DNA of 64,000 nt from Allium sativum (lineage: Eukaryota > Streptophyta > Magnoliopsida > Asparagales > Amaryllidaceae): positions 131,573,993-131,637,992 of the forward strand of contig CM060912.1 of the NCBI GenBank assembly GCA_030737875.1, given 5' to 3'. This document shows positions 1-11,820 of this stretch, piece after piece. The stretch's first letter is position 1; each line of letters begins with the position of its first letter. Position numbers and translations under genes: made by a program. The notes beneath the pieces are model-generated. The model was given only the letters and a program-made list of their open reading frames with translations, did not search any database and was not told the origin of the DNA.

Positions 1-1304
1 CAACCTAAAGACTAGGATGGACCAGCGTGATTCGGCGAGTCCGGTTTTTCCTTGTGATAGCAACTCTTCGTCTACCTACCATCTTGAGTCAGTCGAGATA
101 CGTGAAGCGGAAAGGCGGAGAACTCCAACAGACCATATAATTGATATCTAGTTATGGGTGAGGTTGGCCTATAGGTCTGTGGGGCATAGAGGGGCCTGCG
201 TACAGTTCTCATTCTTGATTTTCTTGGGTGCCTTTCATTTGTTAGTTGAGGGAGGGGTCTAGTGGGACCATAGCCACTGTTAAAGCAGACCTTAGCATCT
301 GCAATCGGTAGATATCTGAAAGCTCCCGACCGAGTTCGATGTTTCTTGATTAGCCCTGCCATGGGACTCGGGTCGCACATATAGAGGACATGTGCATCTA
401 GACCTCGATAACGATTCACGACACATACGTGGGGATAGTCTAGGAACATACATCGCTTTGGGTGGTGTGTCCTAGACTGGGGGGCATCGTTTGATAGGTA
501 GCATAATCCCTAGTTGGACCTAGGTTGTGTAAACCCTAAATCCGAGAAGCGTTCAATAGGTAGCATAAACCCCAGTGGCCCTGGGTAGCGTAAACCCTGG
601 TTGAATCTAGGAAGCATTCGATAAGTAAACCCTAGTTGGATCTTGGTAAGACTCGATGGATAAGGGACTGTATGCACAATAAAAAGAGGATCATTTTATC
701 ATGATGATAGTTGAAACAGTCCTTAGTGGGTGCATAGAAATAAAAGTGGACGCGATAGCCAATTCCGTTAATCTTACCTTGTCTTGTTTTAGGATTATCT
801 TATCACTATGGTATGGATCTAAGTTCAGTTTGTTCATGTCATGGTCCTTTTCTTGTTTACATGCTAAAGGATAACTGGACTTACCAGACTTATGTCTGAC
901 CTAGTTTGTTTTCGCCTCTTTTCTTCCATTCCCCCCCCCCCAAGGTAGCCAGGGAGGGAATAGCTCAGCTCATCTTGGACCGTTACTCTTTCCGAGCTTG
1001 AAGATTCTTTGACGCATTGCTTTGAACTCCATTTTCTAATGCTATGGCTGGCTCATGCTTTATTGGGGAATATCATTGTCAGTTTATGCTTCTTTATTTT
1101 AAACAAGACAGATGCTTTGTTGTAATAAGTATTGGTGTTGTAAAACAATCTTTGTACAAGTTGTGTTTTAATCAATAAAGGTTATTTATTTTCTGTTGCT
1201 TTATTTGTCTGTCTTGTGATTTTTCTGCAACCCGTAACAAAAATGCTCCACCGAACTTAAGGCATTCCCTTTGTGAGTGACATTAACGGAGGTGGGGTGT
1301 TACA
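1..1304 (+). repeat. Element A 5' LTR (3' part only)
   Basis: Aligns with 6437-7747 of the complete LTR with many substitutions and small indels. It contains the same run of tandem 'ggtagcataaaccctag' units (about 480-660), a poly-C run near 932, an AATAAA signal in 'atcaataaagg' near 1175, and the terminal TGTTACA at 1298-1304. U3 and most of R lie before the window. Confidence 0.9.
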
Positions 1305-1320
1305 CTTGGTATTAGAGCTG
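1305..1320 (+). other. Element A primer-binding site
   Basis: TTGGTATTAGAGCTGA follows the LTR end directly. It is the initiator-Met tRNA site TGGTATCAGAGC with one C-to-T change. The following leader (to about 1460) resembles the leader of element C, including a 'ccccaaagccat' stretch. Confidence 0.85.
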
Positions 1321-1619
1321 AAGGTTACCGGAGCAGATAAAAAGATTTGAAAAATTATTTTCAAATGGTTTTAAAGGAAGCATTTTCAAAAGAAAAGTTT
1401 TGTTTTAAAGGCATATTCCCCAAAGCCATATGCACTATCTTTTGATCCTCAATTTGAATCCTTGTTTCTTTCTTTCCTGTGTCTCTGGGGCTCCTGGCTT
1501 TCTGGGAGGTAACCTCATCGCGACAAGGTTCCGTAGGCTTGATAAGACTACGACACTTGTCAAAGGGAAAATAAGCGCCTAACTTCCATCGGTTGCTGTA
1601 ATTTTCTTTCGAGCTTTGT

Positions 1620-2960
1620 AGGATTCTCCATGCGATGGAGGTAGATTTCGAGAGACATGTCAACAAGTTACATAAGGATGAAGAACCCATGGATATGGAC
1701 TTGGTTCACAAAGGAGGGAAGGAAAGAATAATAAAACCTAAAACAAGAGGAAGTATCTTTATTTTGGTATAACGGGTCGCATAATTAAGGGCAAGGGCAA
1801 GAACAAAGGACAAGATTTTCCGGAAGATAAGCGCATGCTCTCACCGCCAGCATACCTGAGAGAGAGGTAGCAAAGTTTCTGTTGAAAAAGACTAGTTTTT
1901 CTTTTTGATCATCATGTTCGTACACTATTTGATTCTGGCGCGTCGCACTCATTTGTATCTGCTGCTTTAGTTGAGTCTATGCAACCTAGATATTGTATAG
2001 TAGAGGATCCCATTATAGTCTCAAATCCAATTACTGGTTCGGCTCATTTATCTTTGACTTGTTTGGATTTGAGAATAGCTATATTAATGCTTATGTTTTT
2101 GGTTTCATCAGTTATGGGTTGATTCTAGGCATGGATTGGTTAGCTAGTAATTGTGAAACGAGGGCAGTTAGACTTTCGACTTGCCTCGGGAATACCCTTG
2201 AGATTTCATGCGATCCTAAGGGATCAGTTTTTCTTAGCTACCTAGAATCACTTTATCTATCTAACTACAATTTTCGATCCGTTGGAGTAGTCCATGAGTA
2301 CGCAAGATATTTTGATTAGGGTAGGGGTTTTCCCCCTAAAACTTGAGATAGACTACCGCATATATCTAGATGACACTGCAAAGCCAGTTATGTGATCAAC
2401 GATAATTTTGGAGCAAGATTGGCGAGGATAGCCAGAGTCGGTAAAGTGCTCAATTGTTTGGTTGTTTTGTTAGTATCATCTCACATAGATCGTCCAAATT
2501 CGGAGGAGGTATCCCTTGGGTGCCTGTCTAATATTGGTTTAGGCCTTTGGGGATTGTACTTGAGGGATGTCGGGTTCGACTAGGATGGTTTGCGTGAGAA
2601 ATAAATGGTTAGGGCTAGCACCCTAAGTAAGACGGACCTTAAGAGAGGTAAAAAGCACATAGCAACCATTAGCTTTAGACCCTCAGATTTGTAACATGAT
2701 GGATAAGCTAAGTAGAGGAGATACCTCTAATCATCTTAGGATATACACTTGGTATCATGGTTAACATTTGTTTGTCTTGGAAGGGTAGTTCTACTACATT
2801 AGATACCCTCTAGCACAGTAAGTGACCAAGGTCGTATCTGTACTAATGAGTTGTGGAAATGGAGGTCAAGAAGCTTTGTAACCGTGAAGTTAAGGTACAG
2901 TGGAGAGAAGCTCACGAAGATGCAACTTAAAAGACTAGATACGCGCGTCATACCCTTTTT
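1620..2960 (+). pseudogene. Element A gag-pol remnant (gag scraps, protease, chromodomain scraps)
   Basis: Fragments of a Tekay-type polyprotein in changing frames, recognised by comparison with the intact protein at 53989-58497. Around 1680-1725 lies a match to the end of the Gag core ([12 protein letters not shown] region). Around 1830-1880 lies the linker before protease (HAL..AS.PERGS). Around 1926-1975 lies the protease active site, FDSGASHSF. Then 2098-2319 matches the GLILGMDWL to VVRDYPD stretch in the frame that starts at 1993. After 2330 the match breaks off. At about 2866-2935 the chromodomain core returns (KKLCNREV..VQWRE..EDAT). Zinc knuckles, RT, RNase H and the integrase core are missing. 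The stretch 2400-2850 between the last two blocks matches nothing I recognise. Confidence 0.75.
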
Positions 2961-3542
2961 AAGGGTATATCCTTGATCTCTCTTTTTTAGTAGAGTTTAT
3001 TTGCCTGACTAGTCTCTATCTTTTAAGTATATCCTCTCGGTCCTATCCTTAATTCTTAAGTACAAGCCAATGGATGTAAACATGTGTTTGAAACATGTTA
3101 TGTTTGATGGTTGCAAGTAGTTACTAGTGGTTGCTCGTGAGTGCATATACACACACATTAGGCACTAGATTGGCTCAGTCACTTCCTTATTACATATACA
3201 TATATGTATTTGTGAAACTTGATGTGTTATCATATGGACGATTCATTTGTATGAATGATTGTGCACTCATGTAGAAGTTATAAAATATGATTAGGAGTAA
3301 TTGCATACATGATGGACTCATGGCACTGACATGATTTGCATTAAGGAGGCCAACTGAATTAGTAGACCGCCTGATTTTGCATTAGATAAGGACATATACG
3401 CACACTATGCATATGATCATGAAAAGCATTAGAAACCTTCTAAGGACAATGGATGCCTGTGATTAGATGGTTGAGTAGATAGATGTTGGATGGTAGGATA
3501 AACATTCTTCCTAACTTAGAGATTTCGGGGATGAAATCCTTT
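2961..3542 (+). other. Element A 3' untranslated internal region
   Basis: Lies between the chromodomain scrap and the polypurine tract. It corresponds in position to the roughly 500-bp non-coding 3' region of element C. No ORF of interest is seen. Confidence 0.6.
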
Positions 3543-3556
3543 AAAGGAGGGGAGAA
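3543..3556 (+). other. Element A polypurine tract
   Basis: AAAGGAGGGGAGAA abuts the LTR start at 3557. The same sequence with minor changes precedes the 3' LTR of elements B and C and the LTRs at 11821, 41740 and 46972. It primes plus-strand DNA synthesis. Confidence 0.9.
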
Positions 3557-3821
3557 TGTAACACCCCGTTTTTTTCCGAGAAATACGTTATGTAACAAAT
3601 CAGAGAATAATTTTAACAAAATAATTAAGGGAAACGGGTTAAGCCATTGTGGTCATCTCGAAATTCTTCTTGGAATAGAGTCCAAGTTTGCTTAAATCGG
3701 ACTCCTTATGAAGAAGATATGGCCTTCGAAAGTTTCAATAAAAAACAGCCTGAAATTCAAAAATTCAGATTTCAAAATTCAAAACAGACACTCGGGCTAG
3801 GCAGGAAAATTCCCGCCCCGG

Positions 3822-3887
3822 ACCCAGGTCGACACTAGGGTCGACCTGGGTAAACAGGTCGACACTAGGGTCAACCTTAGGGTCGAC
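3822..3887 (+). promoter_or_regulatory. GTCGAC palindrome cluster in U3 of element A
   Basis: GTCGAC occurs at 3828, 3840, 3858 and 3882, and a one-base variant (GTCAAC) at 3870. Spacings are 12, 18, 12 and 12 bp. The first two form a perfect inverted repeat with 12-bp arms (3822-3833 and 3840-3851) and a 6-bp loop. It lies about 80 bp before the TATA-like box. The role as a protein-binding cluster is inferred. Confidence 0.75.
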
Positions 3888-4333
3888 CTCCCCCCCTTTT
3901 CCATCTGGAGACAGATCCATTTTTCCGCACTTGGACGCCTTTCTGACCAGATTCGTGAGCTCTAACCTATTTAAACACCCCCAAACCAAGCTTTCTCTCC
4001 ACACAATTTCATTCTGCCTATACTCTGCCTCTATTCTAATTAAAAATAAGAATGGTATCGCTACTCTACTGAAATCTAAGCTAGAACTAGTGCATCTTCT
4101 TCCAATTTGAATAGAATTAAAAGAACGACTAATCTAGATCAAAGGAAAGCTATTTAGCTCTAGAAAACATATTTCAGATAAACAAGACTTGCCTATATTT
4201 TGTAAGTACAGTTATATTTCCGATTTAAACATTGATTAGAAGTCATGGCTTGTAAGAAACTGATATTAGAACGGTGCCAATTAGTTTATCTATGTGGATT
4301 CGTGTTTATTCATGTGATTTTCCTATGTTATAT

Positions 4334-4600
4334 TCTTGTGATGAAACTATTGCCTATGACTATGACTATGACTATGAGACCTTTGCCTAGGACTATTACC
4401 ATGAAACTGTTGCCTATGAAATTTTTTCATATAACTATGATTCATGACAATGAGACTGCTGCCCACGACTATGATTCATAACTATGAGACTATTGCCTAT
4501 GACATTTATTAAGAAATTATTGCGATTAGTCGCCCATGACTATTGCAGTTAATTGCCTATAACTATTGTAGTTAGTTGCGTATGCCTATTCCCATTGTTA
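4334..4600 (+). repeat. Imperfect 'actatga(c/g)..ttgcctatg' tandem repeats in LTR A
   Basis: Units built on 'gactatgactatgag' and 'ctattgcctatga' recur with variable length through this stretch. They generate a meaningless Met/Thr-rich ORF. Confidence 0.7.
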
Positions 4601-5289
4601 CAATTAACCAATCATGTTGTACCTTGAACTGGCACTATGTTGGACCAAATCACCTATGCCTATTCCCTTGATTATGTTGGATCTCATATTTAGTGTGTAA
4701 TTGGGCTAGTTTATTCCTATTCACTATTATGTGCATCGAACCTGTTGGAGCCATTATTTTTGCATGCCTATTCTTTTAAATCAATTCTTGTGCTTATCCC
4801 CTATTCCTTTGGTTAGTGTCATTTCATGAGTACTTAGAAAACTTGTGAAATCATGTTATGCGTACGATTATGATGCGGGGATTGGGCGTAGCTTAATTAA
4901 GTTAATTTGGCATAATCTAAATTTGCTATAATAGTGAATGATTTACATGCATATTAGACTTGGTCATAAATTGATAAATTTTAATTGGCCACAAAGCATG
5001 TAATTGGCATGTAAACCAAGTTTCAGACATAAATAGTAAACTAGAATATTAAATCTAGTTTTGACATGAACTGTAAATTGGAATATTAATCTAGATTTGG
5101 CATAAACTGAAAAGAGGGAATATTAAATCTAATTGGTATAAACTGCAAGTTGGGCTAATTGATAGGTAAATACCGTTTTGGGTATAGAATACAAATATTT
5201 TAGTTGGCAAGATGAATGATTATGATCTAGGCTAAATTGATTTACCGAAAATTTACATAAATAGTAAATATGTAAATTAGAGAAGAGAA

Positions 5290-5500
5290 AAATGCCTAAC
5301 CCGAGGTTAGATTGAGTTGTGGTGTAAAACTGCCTGGAACCGCCCGGCACATCCAATAACCACTACAATACCTATCTAATTGACGGGTTATTGCATCAAG
5401 CCAAGAAAGACCCGAGGTTAGACCGAGTTGTGGTGTAAAACTACCCGGAGTCGACCGGCATATCCAGTAACCACAACAATACCTGTCTAATGTGAGTGGT
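5290..5500 (+). repeat. Duplicated about 105-bp unit ('cccgaggttag..') in LTR A
   Basis: Two copies share 'cccgaggttaga', 'gagttgtggtgtaaaact', 'accac.acaatacct' and '.gtctaat'. A similar duplicated unit occurs in both LTRs of element C (about 51770-51920 and 59870-60030, opposite strand), so the duplication predates the split of the two families. Confidence 0.7.
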
Positions 5501-5529
5501 TGGTGCTTTAATTAATTAGTTAAAGCTCA

Positions 5530-6110
5530 TGAACAATCAAGCTAGAAACGGTGAGGTTAAGTAATTAAGGAAACACTTAACCAACATAACATGTTAACAA
5601 GACAAGAAAGGTGGGGTTAAGTAATTGAGAAAACACTTAGCCAATTCAAAATGTTAACTAGACAAGATTGATAGGGGTTAAGTTAATTTGGACTCTTAAC
5701 CAACTTAACATGTTAACAAGGCAAGATTTGTGGGGTTAAGTAATTGAGAAAACACTTAACCGTTATATAACATTTAAACTAGACAAGTGGGTAAGGTTAA
5801 GTAAATGTATAACCGTTATAACATGCTAACTAGACCAGATGGTGGGGTTAAATAAACTTAGAACACTTAGCCGTTATAGCATGATAAATAAACAGGATTA
5901 AGTTAATGATAGACACACTTAACCAGTATAACCCGACAAACGAGTAAGGTTAAGGAACACTTAACCAATTTGACATGATGTAGGGGTGGGTTAAGTCAAC
6001 ATGAACCGCTAGATAACATTTAACCAATTTGACATGATATGTGGGTAGGTTAAGTCAACATAAACTGCTGGATAACACTTAACCAATCCAACATGATGAG
6101 GAAGAGAACT
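5530..6110 (+). repeat. About 60-65 bp tandem array ('ggttaagtaattgagaaaacactta') in LTR A
   Basis: About nine imperfect units, each with a 'ggttaagt' element, an 'acacttaacca' element and an 'acatgttaac.agacaaga' spacer. The 'ggttaagt' and 'acttaacc' parts are inverted relative to each other, so each unit could fold. Confidence 0.75.
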
Positions 6111-6111
6111 A

Positions 6112-6240
6112 AGTAGTAAACCTTAGTTAAGAGGACTAAGTTGTAAACCTTAGTTAAGAAAACGAACGATTTAGGAAACTATGTAGTAAACCTTAGTTAA
6201 GAGAAATAAGCAGTAAACCTTAGTCAAGAAAACCAAGTAG
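6112..6240 (+). repeat. Short tandem array ('gtaaaccttagttaaga') in LTR A
   Basis: Five imperfect units, 26-34 bp apart, each with 'taaaccttagt.aaga'. Confidence 0.7.
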
Positions 6241-6343
6241 GATACTAGGAGGAGCGAACGTCCATCTGATCTTGAAGAAGGCTCCAACGAACTGGTTTAC
6301 GAAGCACGCGGCTTCGAGGGGACGTGAGGGTACTCTTGGTATC

Positions 6344-6384
6344 CCTCTGTGAGGCTGCAGATGATCCTCCTGGGCTCACAGAGG
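6344..6384 (+). other. Potential RNA hairpin in the transcribed LTR of element A
   Basis: CCTCTGTGAG at 6344-6353 pairs perfectly with CTCACAGAGG at 6375-6384 across a 21-nt loop. A second small stem (CGAAGC and GCTTCG) lies just before it near 6300-6316. The segment is GC-rich inside an AT-rich LTR. Function unknown. Confidence 0.5.
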
Positions 6385-6888
6385 TTAAGGTCTGCGTAAG
6401 AAGAGCCAAGGGTATGCCTTGGTTGCAACAATAAGGCAACCTAAAAGACTAGGATGGACCAGCGTGATTCGACGAGACCAGTTTTGCCCTGTGATAGCAA
6501 CTCGTCGTCTACCATCTTGAGTCGGTCGAGATACGTTAAGAGGAAAGGCGGAGAACTCCAGCAGACCATATACTTGCTATCTAGTTATGGGTGGGGTTGG
6601 CCCATAGGTTTGTGGGGGCATAGAGAGGTCTGCGTACAGTTCTCATTCTTGATTTTCTTAGGTGCCTTTCGTTTGTTAGTTGAGGGAGGGGTCTAGTGGG
6701 GACCATAGCCACTGTAAAAGCAGACCTTAGCATCTGCAATCGTCACATATCTGAAAGCTTTCGACCGAGTTACGTGTTTCTTGATTAGCCTTGCCACGGG
6801 ACTCGGGTCGCACATATAGAGGACATGTGCATTTAGACATCGATAACGATTCACGACACGTACATGGGGAAAGTCTAGGATCATATAC

Positions 6889-7090
6889 CACTCTGGGTAG
6901 TGTGTCCTAGACTAAGGGGCATCATTCGATAGGTAGCATAATCCCTAGTTGGACCTAGGTCGCGTAAACCCCGAATCCAATAAGCGTTCAATAGGTAGCA
7001 TAAACCCTAGTGGCCCTGGGTAGCTAAACACTGGTTGAATCTAGGAAGCATTCAATATGCAAAACCTAGTTGGATCTAGGTAACGCATGA
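6889..7090 (+). repeat. About 70-bp tandem units ('aggtagcataaaccctagt') in LTR A
   Basis: Three imperfect units with 'gataggtagcataa', 'ccctagt' and 'gaagc.ttcaata'. The same array lies at about 480-660 in the other LTR. Confidence 0.65.
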
Positions 7091-7616
7091 TGGATAAGGG
7101 ACTGTATACACAATAAAAAGATGATCATTTTATCACAATGATAGTTGAAACAGTCCTTAGGGTGTGCAAAGAAATAGAAGTGGATGCAATAGCCAATTCC
7201 GTTAATCTTACCTTGTCTTGTTTTAGGACTATCTTATCACTATGGTATGGTTCGAAGTTCAGTTTGTTCATGTCATAGTCCTTTTCTTGTTTACATGCTG
7301 AAGGATAACTGGACTTACCAGACTTATGTCTGACTTAGTTTGTTTTCGCCTCTTTTCTTCCGTCCCCCCCCCCCCCACCTGCCCCAAGGTAGCCAGGGTG
7401 GGAATAGCTCAGCTCATCTTGGACCATTACTCTTTCCGAGCTTGAAGATTCTTTGACGCATTGCTTTGAACTCCATTTTCTACTGCTATGGCTGGCTCAT
7501 GCTTTATTGGGGAATATCATTGTCAGTTTATGCTTTTTGTTTTAAACAAGACAGATGCTTTGTTGTAATAAGTATTGGTGTTGTAAAACAATCTTTGTAT
7601 AAGCTGTGTTTTAATC

Positions 7617-7622
7617 AATAAA
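7617..7622 (+). promoter_or_regulatory. AATAAA poly(A) signal of element A
   Basis: AATAAA within 'ttaatcaataaaggtta', about 125 bp before the LTR end. It is conserved in the 5' LTR. It probably sets the end of R. Confidence 0.6.
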
Positions 7623-7747
7623 GGTTATTTATTTTCCGTTGCTTTATTTGTCTGTCTTGTGATTTTTCTGCAACCTGTAACAAAAATGCTCCACCGAAGT
7701 TAAGGCATTCCCTTTGTGAGTGACCTTAACGGAGGTGGGGTGTTACA

Positions 7748-8400
7748 ATGTGTTCCTTTCCTTCCATGGTAGGTCGTTCCGAGGTGTCATTGGTACCCGC
7801 TCTAGGAGGTTAACTGTTACATTTGACTTTTTTGATGGCGGGCACTGTTAGGGCAGGCATTGGATGAGTTCTTGGTTTTCTTGTTTACTGGTTTTCTTAT
7901 CTTATTTTGATTTCTTGTTTTTTGTTGTTTATTTCTCTTCTGTTGCTTTCTGTTTCTCTTTTCTTCCTCTGCCCCTCCCCTCCCCCTTTCCCCGAGACTT
8001 ATGTTGTTTGCTAGTTTGCAGTTTGCATTTTTACATGCTGGATTTGCTTTGACAGGAGTTTTAGGTGGGTATCGAGGTTCCACACTAGTGCAGGAGTGGA
8101 TCTGGATCTTGGTAAAGCTGGAGGCTTGCTGCTGGGCCTTTATATTGTTTGCCTCCTTGTCATCTGGTTTGTCTCTCCATGTTTATGTTGGAGGCCTTGC
8201 CCTTTGTTTTGGACTTTTCCCTGCTTGGATGAGATTTGGTTAACTTCGCGGCTCAGCTGGCTATGGCGGATGCTTCGTCCTGGCCTTGGCTTAGAGTCTT
8301 ACTTTATTCATATTGCCTGTTTTTGCACATGCATTTTTCTTTGTTTCTTTTGTCTGTGTGCATGGTTTCGCTTCCCGAAATCCCTTTTTTGTGAACCGTT
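7748..8400. other. Unassigned T/G-rich block after element A
   Basis: Plus strand is rich in T and G with a long pyrimidine stretch (about 7920-8000). It opens an 80 to 130-codon frame of low-complexity Leu/Phe/Cys/Trp composition that matches nothing I know. The look is that of a plant LINE 3' end, but no poly(A) tail or target repeat was found. Confidence 0.3.
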
Positions 8401-11400
8401 TGAGAAAGGCTTGTTTCTCCTTTTTGGAATATATATTTCTATTTTAGAAAAAAGGGCATGTTTAAGATTTGAATTGAAAATCAATAGTAACTTTTAAAAA
8501 GTGAAGTTCAGTTTAGGTATCTAGAAAATGTTTTAACAATATTTTATTATCCAAACTATCTTATTTATTATTATAATGGACTTCAGGCAAATTTGGACTT
8601 CAAATATATTTTTTTGAAAATTAATATTATTTTAATGATTCTAATAATATTATACTGATTAGATAAGGAAATATTTGATTTTTGAGTGAAATCATTGAAA
8701 TACAGTTTCCGCTATATATGTTTTACACAATTAATAAGCTATTTTAGAATTATTTTGATTCAATTTTAATTATAATTGAGATTTGGTTTGAATAGAACTA
8801 GTCGCGCAGTGGTAGTTCGCAAACTTCGACCATTGACTCTAAATTGACGTATTAAGAGATCCGACTATCGGATTTTCCCAAAAAAAAAACATTTTGTTCG
8901 AAACCAAAAGAGTTTTCAAATGAAGAATAAAGTTTAAGATCAAATGGTGATTTAAAATAAATCCAGACCAATTTTGAATAAAATCTAGCTAGTGATGTAC
9001 CGGACTCGAAATTCGATTTCCATGAAATGAGCAATTTTTAAATTATCAAAAATAAGGAAAATTATGATAAATAATAATGATTTAAAAGTGATTTGGATTT
9101 AATATATCAAGTTTTTGAATGATATAAAGCTATTTTGTTAAAACCAGCTATTTTTCGAAATTGGTTTTGGGTTTGTCATGTACGATGTCTTTGATAACAT
9201 CATCCTTAACCCAGCTAAGTTAATAATATGATAGGTAATGAAAGGTAATAACAAATCTTTAAAATTAAGAATTGATGATATTTTTTGAAGTTTAGTTTTC
9301 CTAATTAACAATTAAATTGGAATTAAATGGGAATCGAGTTGGTTATGATCGATATGAGTATCTGTAGATGAAGACGACTATTGTTCGAGGAATTTAAAAA
9401 GGCTTTGACATTATTCTGTTTATTATATTGGTTGGATACGGGAATTTATATTGATTGTCAACTGATATGATCTCTGTTAAGATTCCATTATAAATGGAAG
9501 TACGATTTTAGGTTTGTAGTGAACGATGTCTTGAATAACATCTATACTTTAACCCAACTAAAGACAGGATTGGCTTTCAAAATTAAGTAATCATTGAATA
9601 ATGATTCTGAAGATTTAAAACTAAGTTAGAGTTTTAAATAAATCTTAGTTTTAAATAAATCTTTGAGTACAGATTTGAATGAATGAAAAGAAAAAGGGAT
9701 TAATGAAGGTAATTAGAGCTTACCAAAATAAATTTTGATGTGGATTAAGGGTAAGGAGCTAGTCACATTTATCGTCGGTAGAAATTATCCTAGAATAATA
9801 GATTAGAAATGGTGTTTTCCTCTATATTCCATTAAGTGGATGGGAATGATTTTGATTTAGGCAATAACTTTTGTGTTAAGGTTTAATTCAAATCAAAGAA
9901 TAATCCAAAATAGAATGAACCTATGATATCCCTATATATTCTTCACACGTTTTAAAGATGCGCTAGTTATTCAAAAAATCAGGTACTAACCCTTTCTGAA
10001 TAATTATATGCCTAACAATTGAAGATATTGAAGACGGTGGTTGAAGACCAGAGATCTTCACATCAAACGGATTTCTCTTCATGCCTTGGATTGATCCCCC
10101 ATTATGAGGTTATATTGTGATAGTTATCCGATCGTACTTGAAGTGGTTCAGATCGCAAGGGCTTTCGCACCCAGGCGAGGTCGTGAAATAAAGTGCCTTT
10201 GGTTTTGTTCAGCCCCGGAATGAACATGTGAATGGAAGTATGTCTGACATTGTAAGTTATGACATAACAAATTGATTTCTATTGATGATATATCAGTTGG
10301 TGGCAGAGGATTTATTCTCCTAGATTAACACCTTCCTCTATGACATATGTACCTAGAGGGTTATTAATACACACCGATTATATGTTATGAATTGACAATG
10401 TGGTATACTAAGTGATGAGTTATTAATGATCAAAACATGGTTTATTGAAGCGTAACTTTGTGTAATGAGACTTCAGCAAGCCTCACATCCTGGAAATGAC
10501 CGAAACAGGAAAAGATACAGCAAGATTATGGGGTTCACAACCCTTAGGGGATGTCATTTCCTTTTAGATTTTTGAAGAAACACAATGGTTTGGATCCTTG
10601 GTGTTTGCTATACGGCTTTGATAAGGTAGTTCTATGGTATGGAGCACTGACATTTTACTATTGTGGTTTTGTTGGAAATTCATAATCCTATAGAGAAAGG
10701 TTGGTAACGACAGGGAAATGGCATACTCGTGTAGCAGGGATTGGATAGCACCAATGGCTTTGTGTTGGCAGAGAAAGGCTTACTTCACGGGACATTTTCT
10801 AGAGGCGTACTCATTCGGTAAGGAAGTTCCTTCGTCTTATTCATTTATTGGAAAACCAAATTATCCACTACGTAGGTTATCAGTTATGCGCATGTACGTT
10901 TTTCAATTGTAGATCCTATGCAAAACGCATAGGAGGTCAGTATAATATTATGGCACCTATGCTAGCTAAGATTGATACATTTATTTGCGAAAGTTATTTT
11001 CACACTATGCACTAATAATAATATAAAGGATTTTCACGTATCAAGCATATTTTGGTTGTTATAAGGGAACCTCACCCAAGTGTGCATTTGCATTGTGTGT
11101 GTTTCGTGAAACCTTATGGTAGATTCATTTTCCAAAAGCATTGTGAGTTTTTATGCACTGGTATTCATGAGAGAAAACCCGTTCCGTGTTATACGGCGTG
11201 GATGGTTTAAAAACTGTTTTAGTTTTCACACCAATCCTTGTTTAGCATGCCTAGTAATAGGATGCAGCATAATGGGGGTTCTCGCTGTGAGAGTTTGGTG
11301 GCGAGCACTGGACTCTTACCCTTACGTGTCCCTAGTTGGGGTTGGTCGTGAACTCAAATGGACGTCGGTAAAAAAAGTTTTTGGGATACCGTTGTAATGC

Positions 11401-11690
11401 CACAACGAGGTGTACAACTGGATGATGGTCGACAAGTGCTAATCTAAAGTTTATTGTTCTTTCCCTAAACTCTTGTGCCTATATTTTCTATACAGGAAGC
11501 TAATAGTTAAGATTTGCAGATAGTTCTTGAGGTTATTCTTGGAGCATTGCATATTTGAAGCCTGGATAGAGCTCATGGCATTTCGGTCTTCCATTGAGAA
11601 ACTTTTTCCGCTATGTATTAGTTATTTGTACTCTGATATATTCTTGTAATTTGATGGCAAAAATTTGTTATGATAACAAAAAGTTCTTTT
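8400..11690 (+). repeat. Diverged D-family LTR fragment, plus strand
   Basis: Matches the minus strand of element D (about 28560 down to 25740) in several blocks in the same order. At 8805-8880 is the 'ttcgaccatt..gatccgac.atcggatt' segment. At 9163-9240 and 9505-9560 is the 'gggtttgt..tgaacgatgtct..aacccaact' segment. At 10030-10330 is 'gttgaagacc.gagatcttcac' to 'gttcagcccc.gaa.g'. At 11150-11220 is 'ttatgcactggtattc' to 'cccgttccgtgttatacggcg'. At 11625-11690 is the 'ttcttgtaat.tgatg' end. The 5' half and the last few bases are missing. Divergence is high, so it is an old copy. Confidence 0.75.
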
Positions 11691-11699
11691 TGTTTGTTC

Positions 11700-11820
11700 T
11701 AATGTGTAAGTACCCCCAATAGTCCATCTTTGAAAATGGTTTAAGTTGGTTTAATTTCTGGGTTGAACCAGACCCAAAAGTTGGATGTTATAAGGGGCGA
11801 AATTTCTTAAGGGAGGAGAA
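11700..11820 (+). other. 3' internal tail with polypurine tract, before LTR F1
   Basis: The stretch 'aaggggcgaaatttcttaagggaggagaa' has the standard end of the internal region in the gypsy elements of this window. The polypurine tract is at 11808-11820. It places internal sequence of an element to the left of LTR F1. Confidence 0.75.

Larger units (their letters stand above)
1..7747 (+). mobile_element. Element A: degenerate Ty3/gypsy (Tekay-type) LTR retrotransposon, 5' end outside window
   Basis: Two direct LTR copies (1-1304, cut by the window edge, and 3557-7747) flank an internal region that begins with a primer-binding site and ends with a polypurine tract. Both LTRs end in TGTTACA and the complete one starts TGTAACA. 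The internal region is only 2.25 kb and keeps short scraps of gag, protease and chromodomain that resemble the intact element C of this window, so RT, RNase H and most of integrase are deleted. The LTR copies differ at many sites, so it is an old, dead insertion. The left target-site repeat lies outside the window; the right flank is ATGTG. Confidence 0.9.
3557..7747 (+). repeat. Element A 3' LTR, 4191 bp
   Basis: Starts TGTAACACCCCG and ends GTGTTACA. U3 carries the GTCGAC cluster (3822-3887) and a TATA-like TATTTAAA near 3967. The transcribed part is packed with tandem repeats (listed separately), a poly-C run near 7364, and an AATAAA poly(A) signal at 7617-7622. The start and the U3 order match the LTR of C (minus strand), so the two are related families, though this one is 1.3 kb longer because of its repeat arrays. 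Confidence 0.92.

Noticed and set aside
531..545. Telomere-like 'aaaccctaaa'
   Set aside because: Single copy inside the LTR tandem unit of element A, not a TTTAGGG array.
8096..8497. 133-codon plus-strand frame
   Set aside because: Rich in Cys, Trp, Leu and Phe from T/G-rich DNA, overlaps other equally open frames, and has no domain.
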